This document shows, in pieces, positions 19,183 to 28,156 of a stretch of 64,000 bases of DNA. Source of the stretch: JAAYJR01 sp964545315 (GTDB lineage: Bacteria > Bacteroidota > Bacteroidia > Bacteroidales > Prolixibacteraceae); the NCBI GenBank assembly GCA_964545315.1, contig CAZJGI010000001.1:62001-126000 (forward strand). Direction: 5' to 3'. Under the pieces are notes generated by a model that saw nothing but the letters and a program-made list of their open reading frames with translations, searched no databases and was not told the origin of the DNA. A program made the translations under genes and the position numbers. Within the stretch, counting starts at the first letter, position 1, and each line of letters opens with the position of its first letter.

Positions 19183-19857
19183 ATGAGAAAGTGTGTTATT
19201 TTCGATATGGATGGAGTTATATCAGACAGTGAACCTCTGCACCAACGATGCGAAAAAGATATGTTCAGGTTACTGGGCATTAATGTTTCCGATGAAGTAC
19301 ATAACACTCTTGTAGGTGCCTCAGATGAGACAATTTGGACCCGGCTTGACAGATTATATAACCTGCCTGTCACAATAAATGAGGCCGTTCAGCTTAAAAA
19401 GACAATGTATGATAACTATTTGAAACAAACAAACGACTTACAACCTCTTCCCTATGTATCAGAGGTGATCGGGAACCTTATTTCTCAAGGTTTCCTTCTG
19501 GCTCTCGCATCTTCATCCCCAAGGATGCAAATTGATTATATAATAAATAAATTCAACCTTGATAAGTGTTTCAATGCAATTACAAGCGGAGATGATGTAA
19601 AAAATGGCAAACCTCATCCGGAAATATTTCTGAAAACTGCAAAAATGCTGGAAATCAATCCCGGATCATGTGTCGTTATTGAAGATTCTCATAATGGAGT
19701 AACCGCAGCTAAAAAAGCAAAGATGAAATGTATTGGGTATATTAATCCAAATTCAGGAAATCAGGATTTAAGCAAGGCGGATATGCAAATTACATCATTT
19801 AAGCAATTATCAGTAAAATTTATCGATCAACTGTTTACTAAATCAGGAATTAATTAA
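19183..19857 (+). CDS. HAD-superfamily phosphatase / beta-phosphoglucomutase-like
   Basis: 224 residues, cytoplasmic. All four HAD motifs are present: FDMDGVISDSEP (7-18, nucleophile and acid Asp), the Ser of LASSSPRM, the Lys of NGKPHPEIF, and VIEDSHNG (the Mg-binding Asp). The cap lies between motifs I and II, as in the beta-phosphoglucomutase/sugar-phosphatase subgroup. These enzymes hydrolyse or isomerise small sugar phosphates. It has its own predicted promoter and is followed after 14 bp by an amidohydrolase gene; placement after the rhamnosidase run suggests a role in sugar-phosphate metabolism, but the substrate is unknown. Confidence 0.85.
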   Translation: MRKCVIFDMDGVISDSEPLHQRCEKDMFRLLGINVSDEVHNTLVGASDETIWTRLDRLYNLPVTINEAVQLKKTMYDNYLKQTNDLQPLPYVSEVIGNLISQGFLLALASSSPRMQIDYIINKFNLDKCFNAITSGDDVKNGKPHPEIFLKTAKMLEINPGSCVVIEDSHNGVTAAKKAKMKCIGYINPNSGNQDLSKADMQITSFKQLSVKFIDQLFTKSGIN

Positions 19858-19871
19858 AAACTATATCTGCC

Positions 19872-20972
19872 ATGTTTAAAAAAAATCAATGCCCGTTCAA
19901 TACCTTGAAATTATTATTCTTTATGTTTTTCATTGTAATTGTTTCTGTTTCATGTCAAAATAATAAATATTATTCCTTTACCGATTTCAATAAAATTCCT
20001 AAGATTGATGCCCATTATCATATATACACATCAGAAAATTATTCTGCTGAACTAGCGGGGAAATATAATTTCAAGCTGTTAACCATAAACACTTATTCAA
20101 ATGGTTGTGAACATGTTTCTAATGTTCATCAGTGGTCTAAAGTTCATAAGTATCAACATCCCGGAAGAATTGAGTTCACTGCAACTTTTTGCCTGGAAGG
20201 ATGGGATGAACCGGATTGGCAGGAAAAAACAATTTCGTGGCTTGAAAAATGTATTGCCGACGGGGCAATAGCCGTTAAGGTCTGGAAAAATATTGGAATG
20301 GAGTTTCGTAATAAAGACAGCATATTAATTATGATTGACGATCCGGCATTTGATAAAATATTTCAATATCTGGCAAAAAAAGACATTCCGCTGACCGCCC
20401 ATTTGGGAGAACCTAAAAATTGCTGGCTTCCGAAGGAAAAGATGACAACAAAAAATGACATTGCATATTTTACTAATAATCCTCAGTACCACATGTTCCT
20501 GCATCCGGAATATCCATCATATGAGGAACAGATAGAAGCCAGGGACAGGATGCTGGCAAAAAACCCCGATTTAACATTCATCGGTTGCCACCTGGGAAGC
20601 CTTGAATGGAGTATAGATGAACTTGCTTTATTTCTTGACCGGTTTCCTAATGCTTCTGTCGATATGGCGGCAAGAATGGGACAATTATTTTATCAAACTG
20701 CCGAAAACAGAGATAAGGTACGTGAATTCTTTATTAAATATCAGGACCGTATACTTTATGGTACAGATGTAATTGACAGAGGCAGGAACAGAGAGTCATT
20801 TCAAAATAATGTATATCAGACCTGGCTTCGTGACTGGGAATACCTTATTACGGATAATAAAATGCAAAGTGATCTGATAAACAGTGAATTTCACGGACTG
20901 AAACTTCCAAAAGAGACCGTAGATAAAATTTACTTTCACAATGCCGTAAAATGGTATAAAGGTTTTCAATAG
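19872..20972 (+). CDS. Amidohydrolase-2 family lipoprotein
   Basis: 366 residues. The signal peptide (about 13-29) ends in a lipobox-like VSVSC, so this TIM-barrel metallohydrolase is probably a periplasmic or outer-membrane lipoprotein. The metal-site motif IDAHYHIY, the GCHLGSLEW strand and RILYGTDVI (late Asp) match the amidohydrolase-2 group, which includes lactonases and decarboxylases. Export is unusual for the group. Beside rhamnosidases and a sugar-acid-type transporter, hydrolysis of a sugar lactone or aglycone-type substrate is plausible, but the reaction is not readable from sequence. It ends 15 bp from the convergent peptidase gene. Confidence 0.75.
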   Translation: MFKKNQCPFNTLKLLFFMFFIVIVSVSCQNNKYYSFTDFNKIPKIDAHYHIYTSENYSAELAGKYNFKLLTINTYSNGCEHVSNVHQWSKVHKYQHPGRIEFTATFCLEGWDEPDWQEKTISWLEKCIADGAIAVKVWKNIGMEFRNKDSILIMIDDPAFDKIFQYLAKKDIPLTAHLGEPKNCWLPKEKMTTKNDIAYFTNNPQYHMFLHPEYPSYEEQIEARDRMLAKNPDLTFIGCHLGSLEWSIDELALFLDRFPNASVDMAARMGQLFYQTAENRDKVREFFIKYQDRILYGTDVIDRGRNRESFQNNVYQTWLRDWEYLITDNKMQSDLINSEFHGLKLPKETVDKIYFHNAVKWYKGFQ

Positions 20973-20987
20973 TAGTTCATATGCTGA

Positions 20988-23090
20988 CTACTTCCTTCCG
21001 GTCTGTTTAAGTCCGCTGCGTTCCAGCAAAGCATCAACAGCAGGTTCATGTCCCCTGAAACGTTTATATAGTACCATCGGATGTTCTGTACCTCCTTTTT
21101 CGAGTATATTTTCACGAAATGAGGTTGCTACTTCTTTATTAAATATCCCTTTTTCTTTAAACAGGCTGAATGCATCTGCATCGAGTACCTCTGCCCATTT
21201 ATATCCATAATATCCTGCAGCATAACCTCCTGCAAAAAGATGGCCGAACTGAGTGCTCATGCAGGCCTCCTCTATAACAGGAAAAATTTGGGTCTTTTTC
21301 CACGCATCCTCTTCGAACTTCTTGACATCACCGGTAAAAGGTTCCTTCAAAGTGTGCCATGCCATATCCAGAAAGCCAAAGCTCAACTGCCTTATGGAAA
21401 GATATCCAGCAAGGTAATTTTGAGATTCTTTTATCTTGTCAACCAGGCTGACCGGAATTTTTTCACCTGTCTGATAATGTTCTGCAAACCGGTCAAGAAA
21501 ATCTTTCTCTACAGCCCAGTTTTCCATTATCTGTGATGGCAGCTCAACAAAATCACGATACACATTAGTCCCGGATAAGCTGCCATAGTTAACATCAGCC
21601 AACATACCATGAAGTGCATGGCCAAACTCATGCATAAAAGTTTCCACTTCAGTAAATGTAAGCAGGGCAGGCCTCGTCTCCGTTGCCCTCGTAAAATTCA
21701 TAACTATTGTTACATGAGGCCGTGAATCAACCCCGTCATCTTTCCATTGTCCTTTAAAATCATTCATCCAGGCACCACCCTGTTTACCCTGACGTGGATG
21801 GAAATCAGTATAAAGCACTGCCAAAAATTTCCCGTCACTGTCATAAACCTCATAAGGTACAACCTCCTCATGGTACACTTGAATATCGCTGTTAACCTTA
21901 AAAGTAATACCAAATAATTCTGTTGCCAGCCCAAAAACACCATTAATAACTTTATTAAGCTCAAAATAAGGTTTCAACATTTCATCATCAAGATTATACT
22001 TTTCAATTTTCAGTTTTTCACTGTAATAGTTCCAATCCCAGGGCATGAGGTCACCCCTGAATCCCGATTTTTTAGCATATCCTTCAATTTCGGCTTTTTC
22101 TTTTAGTGCCACTTTAAATGAAGCGTCATACAGATCACCAAGAAGCTGATACACACCCGCCGGATTCATTGCCATCCTGCGCTCCAGCACATAACTGGCA
22201 TAGTCTGCATAACCAAGCAATTTGGCAAGCTCAAGCCTCAAACTGACTATCTTCTGTATATTTTCCCGGTTGTCAAATTCGTTCCCTTTAAATGATTTAG
22301 ACATATAAGCCATATATAGTTCTTTACGAAGATCACGGTTATCTGCATATTTCATGAAAGGTAGGTAACTGGGCATAGTTATATCAAATACCCATCCTTC
22401 CTTATTTTTCTTTTTTGCTTTATCAGCTGCTGCTTCCAGAGAACTTTCCGGTAAACCGGCCAAACTGTTTTTATCAGTAATATGCAATTCGTAACTGTTT
22501 GTTTCCTTTAATACATTATCATCAAACTGCAATGTCAATTTGGATAATTCAGTACTTATCTCCCTAAACCTTTTTTTATCTTCTTCAGATAAATCAGCTC
22601 CCTGTCTGACAAAATTCAGATAAGTATTTTCCAAAAGGGTTTGTTGCTCAACTGTAATATCCAGTTCATCTCTTTTACTGTACACACTTTTTATACGGTC
22701 ATAGAGAACAGGATTTAAAGTAATATCATTTTGGAATTTGGTTAGCAGAGGTGAAACCTCCTGTGCTATTTCCTGAAGTTCATCGTTCGTTTCGGCGCCT
22801 AAAAGGTTGAAGAAGATTCCCGCAGTTCTGTTAATTAAACGTCCCGATTTTTCAAGCGCAACAATAGTATTATCAAATGAAGGTTTCTCCGGATTTTCTG
22901 TAATCGCTTGTATCTCTTTTTCCCCCAACTCTATAGCCTCTTTGAATGCCGGTAAAAAATGATCATTTTTAATTACTGAAAACGGAGCTGTCTGGTGAGG
23001 TGTCTTAAACTCTCCCAATAAAGGATTAACCTGTGCATTTATCATGTTCAAATTCATTATTATAATAAAGATCAAAAATCTCGCTTTCAT
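20988..23090 (-). CDS. dcp: M3-family zinc metallopeptidase (peptidyl-dipeptidase Dcp / oligopeptidase A type)
   Basis: 700 residues. The zinc motif HEFGH lies at 487-491 in TFMHEFGHALHGML, and the GNVYRDFVELPSQIMENW-type segment that follows supplies the third ligand region. The overall length and the N-terminal NPLLGEFKTPHQTAPF match M3A Dcp enzymes, which trim short peptides. A hydrophobic N-terminus (MKARFLIFIIIMNLNMINAQ) looks like a signal peptide, so it may act in the periplasm. It follows the flavin reductase gene by 15 bp and is the last gene of the ispG operon; no functional link is obvious. Confidence 0.93.
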   Translation of the reverse strand: MKARFLIFIIIMNLNMINAQVNPLLGEFKTPHQTAPFSVIKNDHFLPAFKEAIELGEKEIQAITENPEKPSFDNTIVALEKSGRLINRTAGIFFNLLGAETNDELQEIAQEVSPLLTKFQNDITLNPVLYDRIKSVYSKRDELDITVEQQTLLENTYLNFVRQGADLSEEDKKRFREISTELSKLTLQFDDNVLKETNSYELHITDKNSLAGLPESSLEAAADKAKKKNKEGWVFDITMPSYLPFMKYADNRDLRKELYMAYMSKSFKGNEFDNRENIQKIVSLRLELAKLLGYADYASYVLERRMAMNPAGVYQLLGDLYDASFKVALKEKAEIEGYAKKSGFRGDLMPWDWNYYSEKLKIEKYNLDDEMLKPYFELNKVINGVFGLATELFGITFKVNSDIQVYHEEVVPYEVYDSDGKFLAVLYTDFHPRQGKQGGAWMNDFKGQWKDDGVDSRPHVTIVMNFTRATETRPALLTFTEVETFMHEFGHALHGMLADVNYGSLSGTNVYRDFVELPSQIMENWAVEKDFLDRFAEHYQTGEKIPVSLVDKIKESQNYLAGYLSIRQLSFGFLDMAWHTLKEPFTGDVKKFEEDAWKKTQIFPVIEEACMSTQFGHLFAGGYAAGYYGYKWAEVLDADAFSLFKEKGIFNKEVATSFRENILEKGGTEHPMVLYKRFRGHEPAVDALLERSGLKQTGRK

Positions 23091-23105
23091 GTGAATATAA
23101 CTTTG

Positions 23106-23687
23106 TTAATTAATATTTTTTTTCTTTTTCTTCCGGACCGACCAGCCAAATTTTCCTATCATTTTGCCAAGGCCAAAGTAATGGCCATGATTGTAAACAA
23201 TAGGTTTTGCCTTTGATAAACTAAAAGCCTGATCATCATTCAGATACTGATCATCTACAGAAACATTCACTACTTCGGCAATAAAGGCATGGTGTGAACC
23301 CAGTTCAAGAATATTTAATACCCTGCATTCGATATTTACAGGAGATTCTTTAATTATGGGAGCCTTCACGACCAGTCCGGGAAGAGGGGTCAGGTTCATT
23401 TTCTCCCATTTATTATATTTTCTTCCTGAACGGCAACCACACCAGTCGGTAGCTTTTGCAAGTTCTTCTGTAGTAAGATTAATCACAAATTCGCCGGTTC
23501 GTTTAATGATATCATAAGAATACCGGGAAGGCCTGACAGAGATATAACATAATGGAGGTGTACTGTTAATAGTACCTGTCCATGCAATTGTAATTATATT
23601 ATATTCTGAGGGTTCATGGCCGCAACTAACCAAAACAGCCGGTATTGGATAAATAATTGTGCCGGGTTTCCAGTGTATTTTTGACAT
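23106..23687 (-). CDS. Flavin reductase-like (flavoredoxin family) FMN-binding protein
   Basis: 193 residues of the flavin reductase-like split-barrel family. The N-terminal KPGTIIYPIPAVLVSCG and INSTPPLCYISVRPSRYSY, then TGEFVINL, are characteristic of FMN-binding flavoredoxin proteins of anaerobes. Such proteins bind FMN and transfer electrons or reduce flavins; the partner is unknown. The C-terminus is Lys-rich (KKKKKN). It is 8 bp downstream of ispG and 15 bp upstream of the M3 peptidase gene, so the three are probably cotranscribed; it could conceivably supply reducing power to the [4Fe-4S] enzyme IspG, but that is speculation from position. Confidence 0.87.
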   Translation of the reverse strand: MSKIHWKPGTIIYPIPAVLVSCGHEPSEYNIITIAWTGTINSTPPLCYISVRPSRYSYDIIKRTGEFVINLTTEELAKATDWCGCRSGRKYNKWEKMNLTPLPGLVVKAPIIKESPVNIECRVLNILELGSHHAFIAEVVNVSVDDQYLNDDQAFSLSKAKPIVYNHGHYFGLGKMIGKFGWSVRKKKKKNIN

Positions 23688-23695
23688 ATAAATAA

Positions 23696-25555
23696 TTATT
23701 TATCAGGATCAATCCAGTCTCCGTTCTCCCTGATCAGTTGTTCAAGTTCATCCACCGCATCCTTATATAAGATATGTCTTTTAACCGGATTCATTCCTTT
23801 ATAAAGAGTAACTTTATCTTTTCCCACACCTACAAATCCATAGTCAGCATCACCCATCTCCCCGGGACCGTTGACAACACATCCCATGATTCCAATTTTC
23901 AGATGATCAAGATGTTTAAAATGCTCCTTTATTTTAAGTGTGGTTTCATGCAGGTCGAATAAAGTCCTTCCGCAGCCCGGGCAGGAAATAAATTCGGTCT
24001 GGCTCATACGCATACGGCTTGCCTGCAACATTTTAAAACTAATATCTTTGAGTTCTGTAAAAGTAATTATATCACTTTCATTCGAGATACATATTCCATC
24101 ACCGTAACCGTCGATCAATAATCCCCCCAGATCGGCAGAAGCCTTTATCTGTATATCTTCTCTTGTAGATGCATTATACTTACGATAAAGAATCACAGGA
24201 ACTTTCCAGATATGGGTTTCCAAAGTCATAAAAAAAGCCCGGAGTTCTGCAAGCGGATTATTATTATAGCTTTCAAGGATCAGCACTGTTTTCCTGGTCT
24301 GCTTTAATTTCATTATTATCTCCGGATTATTTTCCATAAAACGGTCAAACTCCATTTTATTAGTCCTGATAAATTTCATTCTTCCCCATCTTGTGCTTTC
24401 AAAAAGGTACTCTTCAAGTGAAATAACAGGATAGCTTTCGCCGTGTTTATCTAAAATCTTATTGCCGGAGATAAAATAATCAGGGATTAGTTTACCGCGT
24501 ATAGGCAATATTTCCTGTAGGCTTCGTTCACCCAGATCGGCAACTACAACCGGCAAATGATCTCCCCCCATATTCAAAACAGGCCTTGTAGACCTTCGTT
24601 CATATTCAAATGGATTTGTTTGCGCAAACAGGGGTGCAGATATAGGTTGGTGATTCAAATATGATCTGAAATGATTCACAAGTTTTTTTGCGACCGGAAT
24701 CTCATTCACAGGGTTTTCAGTTAACGAAATTCTTATTGTATCACCTATACCATCGGCTAGCAAAGCACTAATACCCACTGCCGACTTAATGCGTCCGTCA
24801 TCTCCTTCCCCGGCCTCAGTAACTCCTAAATGAACAGGGCATTTAAAGTCTTCAAGCCTCATTTTATAGTTTAATAGCCTGACTGCATAGACCATCATTC
24901 GAGTATTGCTGGATTTAATGGAAACTACAACATCATTAAAATCAACTTTTTTACAAATCCGTAAAAATTCCATAACTGATTCAGCCATTCCCGAAGGAGT
25001 ATCTCCAAACCGGCTCATAACTCTGTCGGATAGTGATCCCTGGTTAGCACCAATACGTAAAGCAGTACTAGTATTTTTTAGAAGATTTAGAAATGGTATG
25101 AACTGATTTTCAATCTTCTGTAACTCTGTCTTATATTCCTCATCAGAATAAATCCTTGGCTTAAAATCAGCTCTTTTATCATAAAAATTACCAGGATTTA
25201 TCCGTACTTTATCTACATATCCTGCGGCAATTTCTGCCAGTTTCGGGTTAAAATGAATATCGGCAATCAGAGGCGTCTCATATCCCCTGTTACGTAACAG
25301 GTCGACAATATTTTTAAGATTCCGGACATCATTCATGCCCTTCACGGTAATCCTCACATAATCAGCACCTGCCTTGGCAAGCGCAATAATCTGTTCAACG
25401 GTTGCTTCGGTATTCATAGTCATTGTATCGGTCATTGACTGAATACGAACAGGATTGTCTCCTCCGACAAATATTCCTCCGATATTTACCTTTCCGGATT
25501 TCTGACGTTCATACCGGGTTAAATCCTCTATGTAATTAAAATGATGATCCTTCAT
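23696..25555 (-). CDS. ispG: 4-hydroxy-3-methylbut-2-enyl diphosphate synthase (IspG, large form)
   Basis: Iron-sulfur enzyme of the MEP isoprenoid pathway converting MEcPP to HMBPP. The TIM barrel (IGGIFVGGDNPVRIQSMTDT, ADYVRITVKG) and the C-terminal [4Fe-4S] domain are present: ISCPGCGRTLFDL provides two Cys and GCVVNGPGEM the third. At 619 residues it is much longer than E. coli IspG (about 370) because of the extra middle domain (roughly 270-520) found in Bacteroidota, Chlamydia and plastid enzymes. The start at 25555 lies about 27 bases downstream of an exact TAAATTTG promoter element. It leads an operon with a flavin reductase-like protein and an M3 peptidase. Confidence 0.96.
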   Translation of the reverse strand: MKDHHFNYIEDLTRYERQKSGKVNIGGIFVGGDNPVRIQSMTDTMTMNTEATVEQIIALAKAGADYVRITVKGMNDVRNLKNIVDLLRNRGYETPLIADIHFNPKLAEIAAGYVDKVRINPGNFYDKRADFKPRIYSDEEYKTELQKIENQFIPFLNLLKNTSTALRIGANQGSLSDRVMSRFGDTPSGMAESVMEFLRICKKVDFNDVVVSIKSSNTRMMVYAVRLLNYKMRLEDFKCPVHLGVTEAGEGDDGRIKSAVGISALLADGIGDTIRISLTENPVNEIPVAKKLVNHFRSYLNHQPISAPLFAQTNPFEYERRSTRPVLNMGGDHLPVVVADLGERSLQEILPIRGKLIPDYFISGNKILDKHGESYPVISLEEYLFESTRWGRMKFIRTNKMEFDRFMENNPEIIMKLKQTRKTVLILESYNNNPLAELRAFFMTLETHIWKVPVILYRKYNASTREDIQIKASADLGGLLIDGYGDGICISNESDIITFTELKDISFKMLQASRMRMSQTEFISCPGCGRTLFDLHETTLKIKEHFKHLDHLKIGIMGCVVNGPGEMGDADYGFVGVGKDKVTLYKGMNPVKRHILYKDAVDELEQLIRENGDWIDPDK

Positions 25556-25581
25556 GGAGTATTTTATCTTAAACTAATTTG

Positions 25582-25589
25582 CAAATTTA
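25582..25589 (-). promoter_or_regulatory. -7 promoter element for ispG
   Basis: On the minus strand this reads TAAATTTG, an exact TAnnTTTG match, placing transcription start about 20 bases before the ispG ATG. Confidence 0.5.
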
Positions 25590-25620
25590 AGTTATTGGTT
25601 TTAATATAAAAAGTTTAGAC

Positions 25621-25628
25621 TATTTTTG
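25621..25628 (+). promoter_or_regulatory. -7 promoter element for the gldA-like ABC gene
   Basis: TATTTTTG is an exact TAnnTTTG match, with TTG at 25595-25597 (23 bp upstream) as a possible -33 element. It overlaps the TTG codon at 25626, arguing that translation starts at the GTG at 25644. Confidence 0.5.
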
Positions 25629-25643
25629 TTCTATTATAAAGTT

Positions 25644-26549
25644 GTGAATATAATAATCAGAAATATTGAAAAATCATATGGAAAACAGAAAGTTTTGGAT
25701 AACGTCTGTTTTTCAGTCAAAGAAGGCGAGTTGATAGGATTTCTGGGGCCTAATGGGGCAGGAAAATCGACTCTAATGAAAATTATTACCGGATATCTGC
25801 CTTCCGATTCAGGAGAAATACTGATTGATGATAATAAAATTAATGCAACCGACATCGGTATAAGAAAACATATAGGATATCTTCCTGAAAATAATCCATT
25901 ATATTCAGATCTTTATATCACAGAACACTTAAGAATAACAGCGGGTTTTTATAAAGTACCCGATCCTGATAAGCGTATTAAGGAGGTTATCGAATTAACA
26001 GGTTTGGTGGATGAACGTCAAAAAAAAACAGGTTTATTATCTAAGGGGTACAAACAAAGAGTTGGATTGGCACAAGCTCTTATCCACGACCCTGCTATTC
26101 TTATACTTGATGAACCGACAACCGGTCTGGATCCGAACCAACTTCATGAGATCAGAAATCTTATTAAAGAAATAAGTAAAGAAAAAACAGTTATTTTATC
26201 AACACATATTATGCAGGAGGTTGAAGCTATTTGTGACAGAGTGGTAATTATTAACAAAGGCAAAATAATAGCCAATGCAACTATTAATGAATTAAAAACC
26301 GGCAAGTTAAACACGTGCCAGACCATAACGGCCGGCTTTATTGAAAATGTGGAAATTGATCAACTGCTGGCAGTGGAAGGAGTTAAAAACGCATATTATG
26401 ATGGATCAGTATGGCATATTGTATCCGATGGCAGTTGCGATATACGTCAGGGTATCTTCCATTTTGCCGTAAAAAATAATCTTACGCTCCTGACACTTTT
26501 TGAAAAGCAGGAAAATCTTGAGAGCATATTTCGTCAAATAACTCAATAA
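25644..26549 (+). CDS. gldA: GldA-like ABC transporter ATP-binding protein
   Basis: ABC ATPase subunit with Walker A GPNGAGKST, signature LSKGYKQRVGLAQAL, Walker B ILILDEPTTGLD and the switch His in LSTHIMQEV. The C-terminal 80 residues form an accessory domain typical of the GldA group of Bacteroidota, first linked to gliding motility but also found in non-gliding species. I start it at GTG 25644 (MNIIIRNIEKSYG); an upstream in-frame TTG at 25626 lies inside the predicted promoter. No GldF/GldG permease gene is adjacent, so its membrane partner is elsewhere or it has another role. Confidence 0.82.
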   Translation: MNIIIRNIEKSYGKQKVLDNVCFSVKEGELIGFLGPNGAGKSTLMKIITGYLPSDSGEILIDDNKINATDIGIRKHIGYLPENNPLYSDLYITEHLRITAGFYKVPDPDKRIKEVIELTGLVDERQKKTGLLSKGYKQRVGLAQALIHDPAILILDEPTTGLDPNQLHEIRNLIKEISKEKTVILSTHIMQEVEAICDRVVIINKGKIIANATINELKTGKLNTCQTITAGFIENVEIDQLLAVEGVKNAYYDGSVWHIVSDGSCDIRQGIFHFAVKNNLTLLTLFEKQENLESIFRQITQ

Positions 26550-26594
26550 ACAAAAAAAATCATTTTCCGGGTTTTTTCTTTTAAGAAAGAATAT

Positions 26595-26602
26595 TAACTT
26601 TG
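26595..26602 (+). promoter_or_regulatory. -7 promoter element for the metK leader
   Basis: TAACTTTG matches TAnnTTTG exactly. Transcription would begin near 26609, just before the first stem of the predicted riboswitch, which supports both calls. Confidence 0.55.
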
Positions 26603-26611
26603 TTCCTGCCA

Positions 26612-26665
26612 CGTGGAAAGATTTGAGATTGATTGCAACCACATGAAAAAATGCTAAAGCGATCA
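26612..26665 (+). promoter_or_regulatory. Candidate SAM-II-type riboswitch in the metK leader
   Basis: The conserved SAM-II elements occur in the right order and spacing: P1 5' strand GTGG (26613-26616), the loop GATTTGAG (26620-26627), TTGCAA followed by the P1 3' strand CCAC (26639-26642), then an A-rich loop and GCTAAA (26653-26658). The loop segment TGATTGC (26630-26636) can pair with GCGATCA (26659-26665, one G-U) to form the pseudoknot, although TTGC may instead contact GCTAAA as in known structures. The element begins at the predicted transcription start and lies about 100 bases before metK, whose product makes SAM. The call rests on hand comparison with remembered SAM-II sequences. 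Confidence 0.68.
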
Positions 26666-26767
26666 TATTTTCATTCAATCCTTTCAATTTTATTTTCACG
26701 CAGCCAGAAAACTGAAAGTTAAACTTTTGCTGATGACTAATTGTTTTCAGCTAATAACATTAAAATT

Positions 26768-28024
26768 ATGAGTTATTTATTTACAAGTGAATCCGTTTCG
26801 GAAGGTCATCCTGACAAAGTATCTGATCAGATTTCCGATGCCCTTCTAGATGAATTTTTGGCATTTGACAGTGAGTCAAAAGTTGCAATAGAGACTTTGG
26901 TAACCACCGGGCAGGTGGTTGTTGCAGGGGAAGTTAAGTCGAAAACGTATGTGGATGTTCAGGAAGTGACGCGACGGGTAATAAATAAAATAGGATATAC
27001 TAAAGGAGCCTACCGGTTTGAAGGGGATTCCTGTGGTGTATTAGTTGCCATACACGAACAAAGTCCTGATATTAACAGGGGCGTGGAAAGGCCTGATAAG
27101 GATAATCAGGGGGCAGGCGATCAGGGGATGATGTTTGGTTATGCTTGTAAAGACACAGACAATTATATGCCTTTAACTCTTGAATTAGCGCATAAAATTT
27201 TAGAGGAACTTTCAGAAATACGGCGTGAAGGTAAATTGATGAAGTATCTAAGACCTGATTCCAAATCTCAGGTTACTGTTGAATATTCCGACGACAACAC
27301 TCCACAAAAAATTCATACTATTGTTGTTTCCACTCAACATGATGAATTTGATTCAGATGAACCCATGCTCGCAAAGATCAGAGAGGATGTCATCAACATT
27401 CTGATGCCCCGGGTAAAATCTAAACTGCCTGAAAGAGTTCAAAAACTTTTTGGCAATGATATTATTTACCATGTAAATCCAACAGGAAAATTTGTCATTG
27501 GCGGGCCTCATGGTGATACCGGTCTTACCGGACGAAAAATTATAGTTGACACCTATGGAGGTCGAGGAGCACACGGTGGAGGCGCTTTTTCAGGTAAAGA
27601 TCCTTCAAAGGTAGACCGTTCAGCTGCTTATGCTTCACGCCATATAGCCAAGAATCTGGTAGCAGCCGGCGTAGCCAATGAAATTCTGGTGCAGCTTGCA
27701 TATGCTATCGGAGTAGCTCAACCTGTTGGTGTATATGTAAATACATATGGAAGAAAAAATGTAAATATGTCTGATAGCAAGATTGCAGAAAAAGTCCGGG
27801 AAATTTTTGATCTTCGCCCTGCAGCTATTGAAAAAAGATTAAAACTAAGAAATCCTATTTATCTGGATACTGCTGCATATGGACATATGGGCCGGCAACC
27901 TCTGTCTGTAACTAAAAAATATGAATCCGTCTACGAAAACAGTCCCGTAGAAAAAGAAGTCGAACTATTCACCTGGGAAAAACTTGACTATATTGAACAA
28001 ATTAAAAATGCATTCGGACTATAA
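26768..28024 (+). CDS. metK: S-adenosylmethionine synthetase
   Basis: 418 residues. It makes S-adenosylmethionine from methionine and ATP. Signature motifs are intact: SEGHPDKVSDQISDALLDEF near the N-terminus, GAGDQGMMFGYAC, GGPHGDTGLTGRKII, and DPSKVDRSAAYASR with metal and phosphate ligands. The ATG at 26768 (MSYLFTSESVSEGHPDK) is the family start; the in-frame TTG at 26741 would add nine unrelated residues. It is a single-gene unit behind a SAM-II-like leader and followed by an intrinsic terminator, so it is probably under feedback control by SAM. Confidence 0.97.
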   Translation: MSYLFTSESVSEGHPDKVSDQISDALLDEFLAFDSESKVAIETLVTTGQVVVAGEVKSKTYVDVQEVTRRVINKIGYTKGAYRFEGDSCGVLVAIHEQSPDINRGVERPDKDNQGAGDQGMMFGYACKDTDNYMPLTLELAHKILEELSEIRREGKLMKYLRPDSKSQVTVEYSDDNTPQKIHTIVVSTQHDEFDSDEPMLAKIREDVINILMPRVKSKLPERVQKLFGNDIIYHVNPTGKFVIGGPHGDTGLTGRKIIVDTYGGRGAHGGGAFSGKDPSKVDRSAAYASRHIAKNLVAAGVANEILVQLAYAIGVAQPVGVYVNTYGRKNVNMSDSKIAEKVREIFDLRPAAIEKRLKLRNPIYLDTAAYGHMGRQPLSVTKKYESVYENSPVEKEVELFTWEKLDYIEQIKNAFGL

Positions 28025-28032
28025 CCTGAAAT

Positions 28033-28057
28033 AAAAGTTGGAAAAATTCCGGCTTTT
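28033..28057 (+). terminator. Intrinsic terminator after metK
   Basis: AAAAGTTGGAA (28033-28043) can pair with TTCCGGCTTTT (28047-28057) around an AAA loop, including two G-U pairs, and further T-runs follow at 28064-28076. It starts nine bases after the metK stop. Confidence 0.55.
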
Positions 28058-28156
28058 GTAAGACTTTTTGAAATTTTTTTTTAAAATTTTTGTAACCTCT
28101 TTTTCATTATAACGAATAACTATCCGGAAACAATGTTCAATTAAAACCTGGAGGTC

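Noticed and set aside
26741..26767. In-frame TTG upstream of metK as translation start
   Set aside because: It adds nine residues with no family similarity; all MetK proteins begin near the ATG at 26768.
28090..28118. TTGTAAC and TTTTCAT 11 bp apart before the Usp gene, resembling the Pho array
   Set aside because: Only one unit fits the core and the third position (ACGAATA) does not, so it is within chance for AT-rich sequence.
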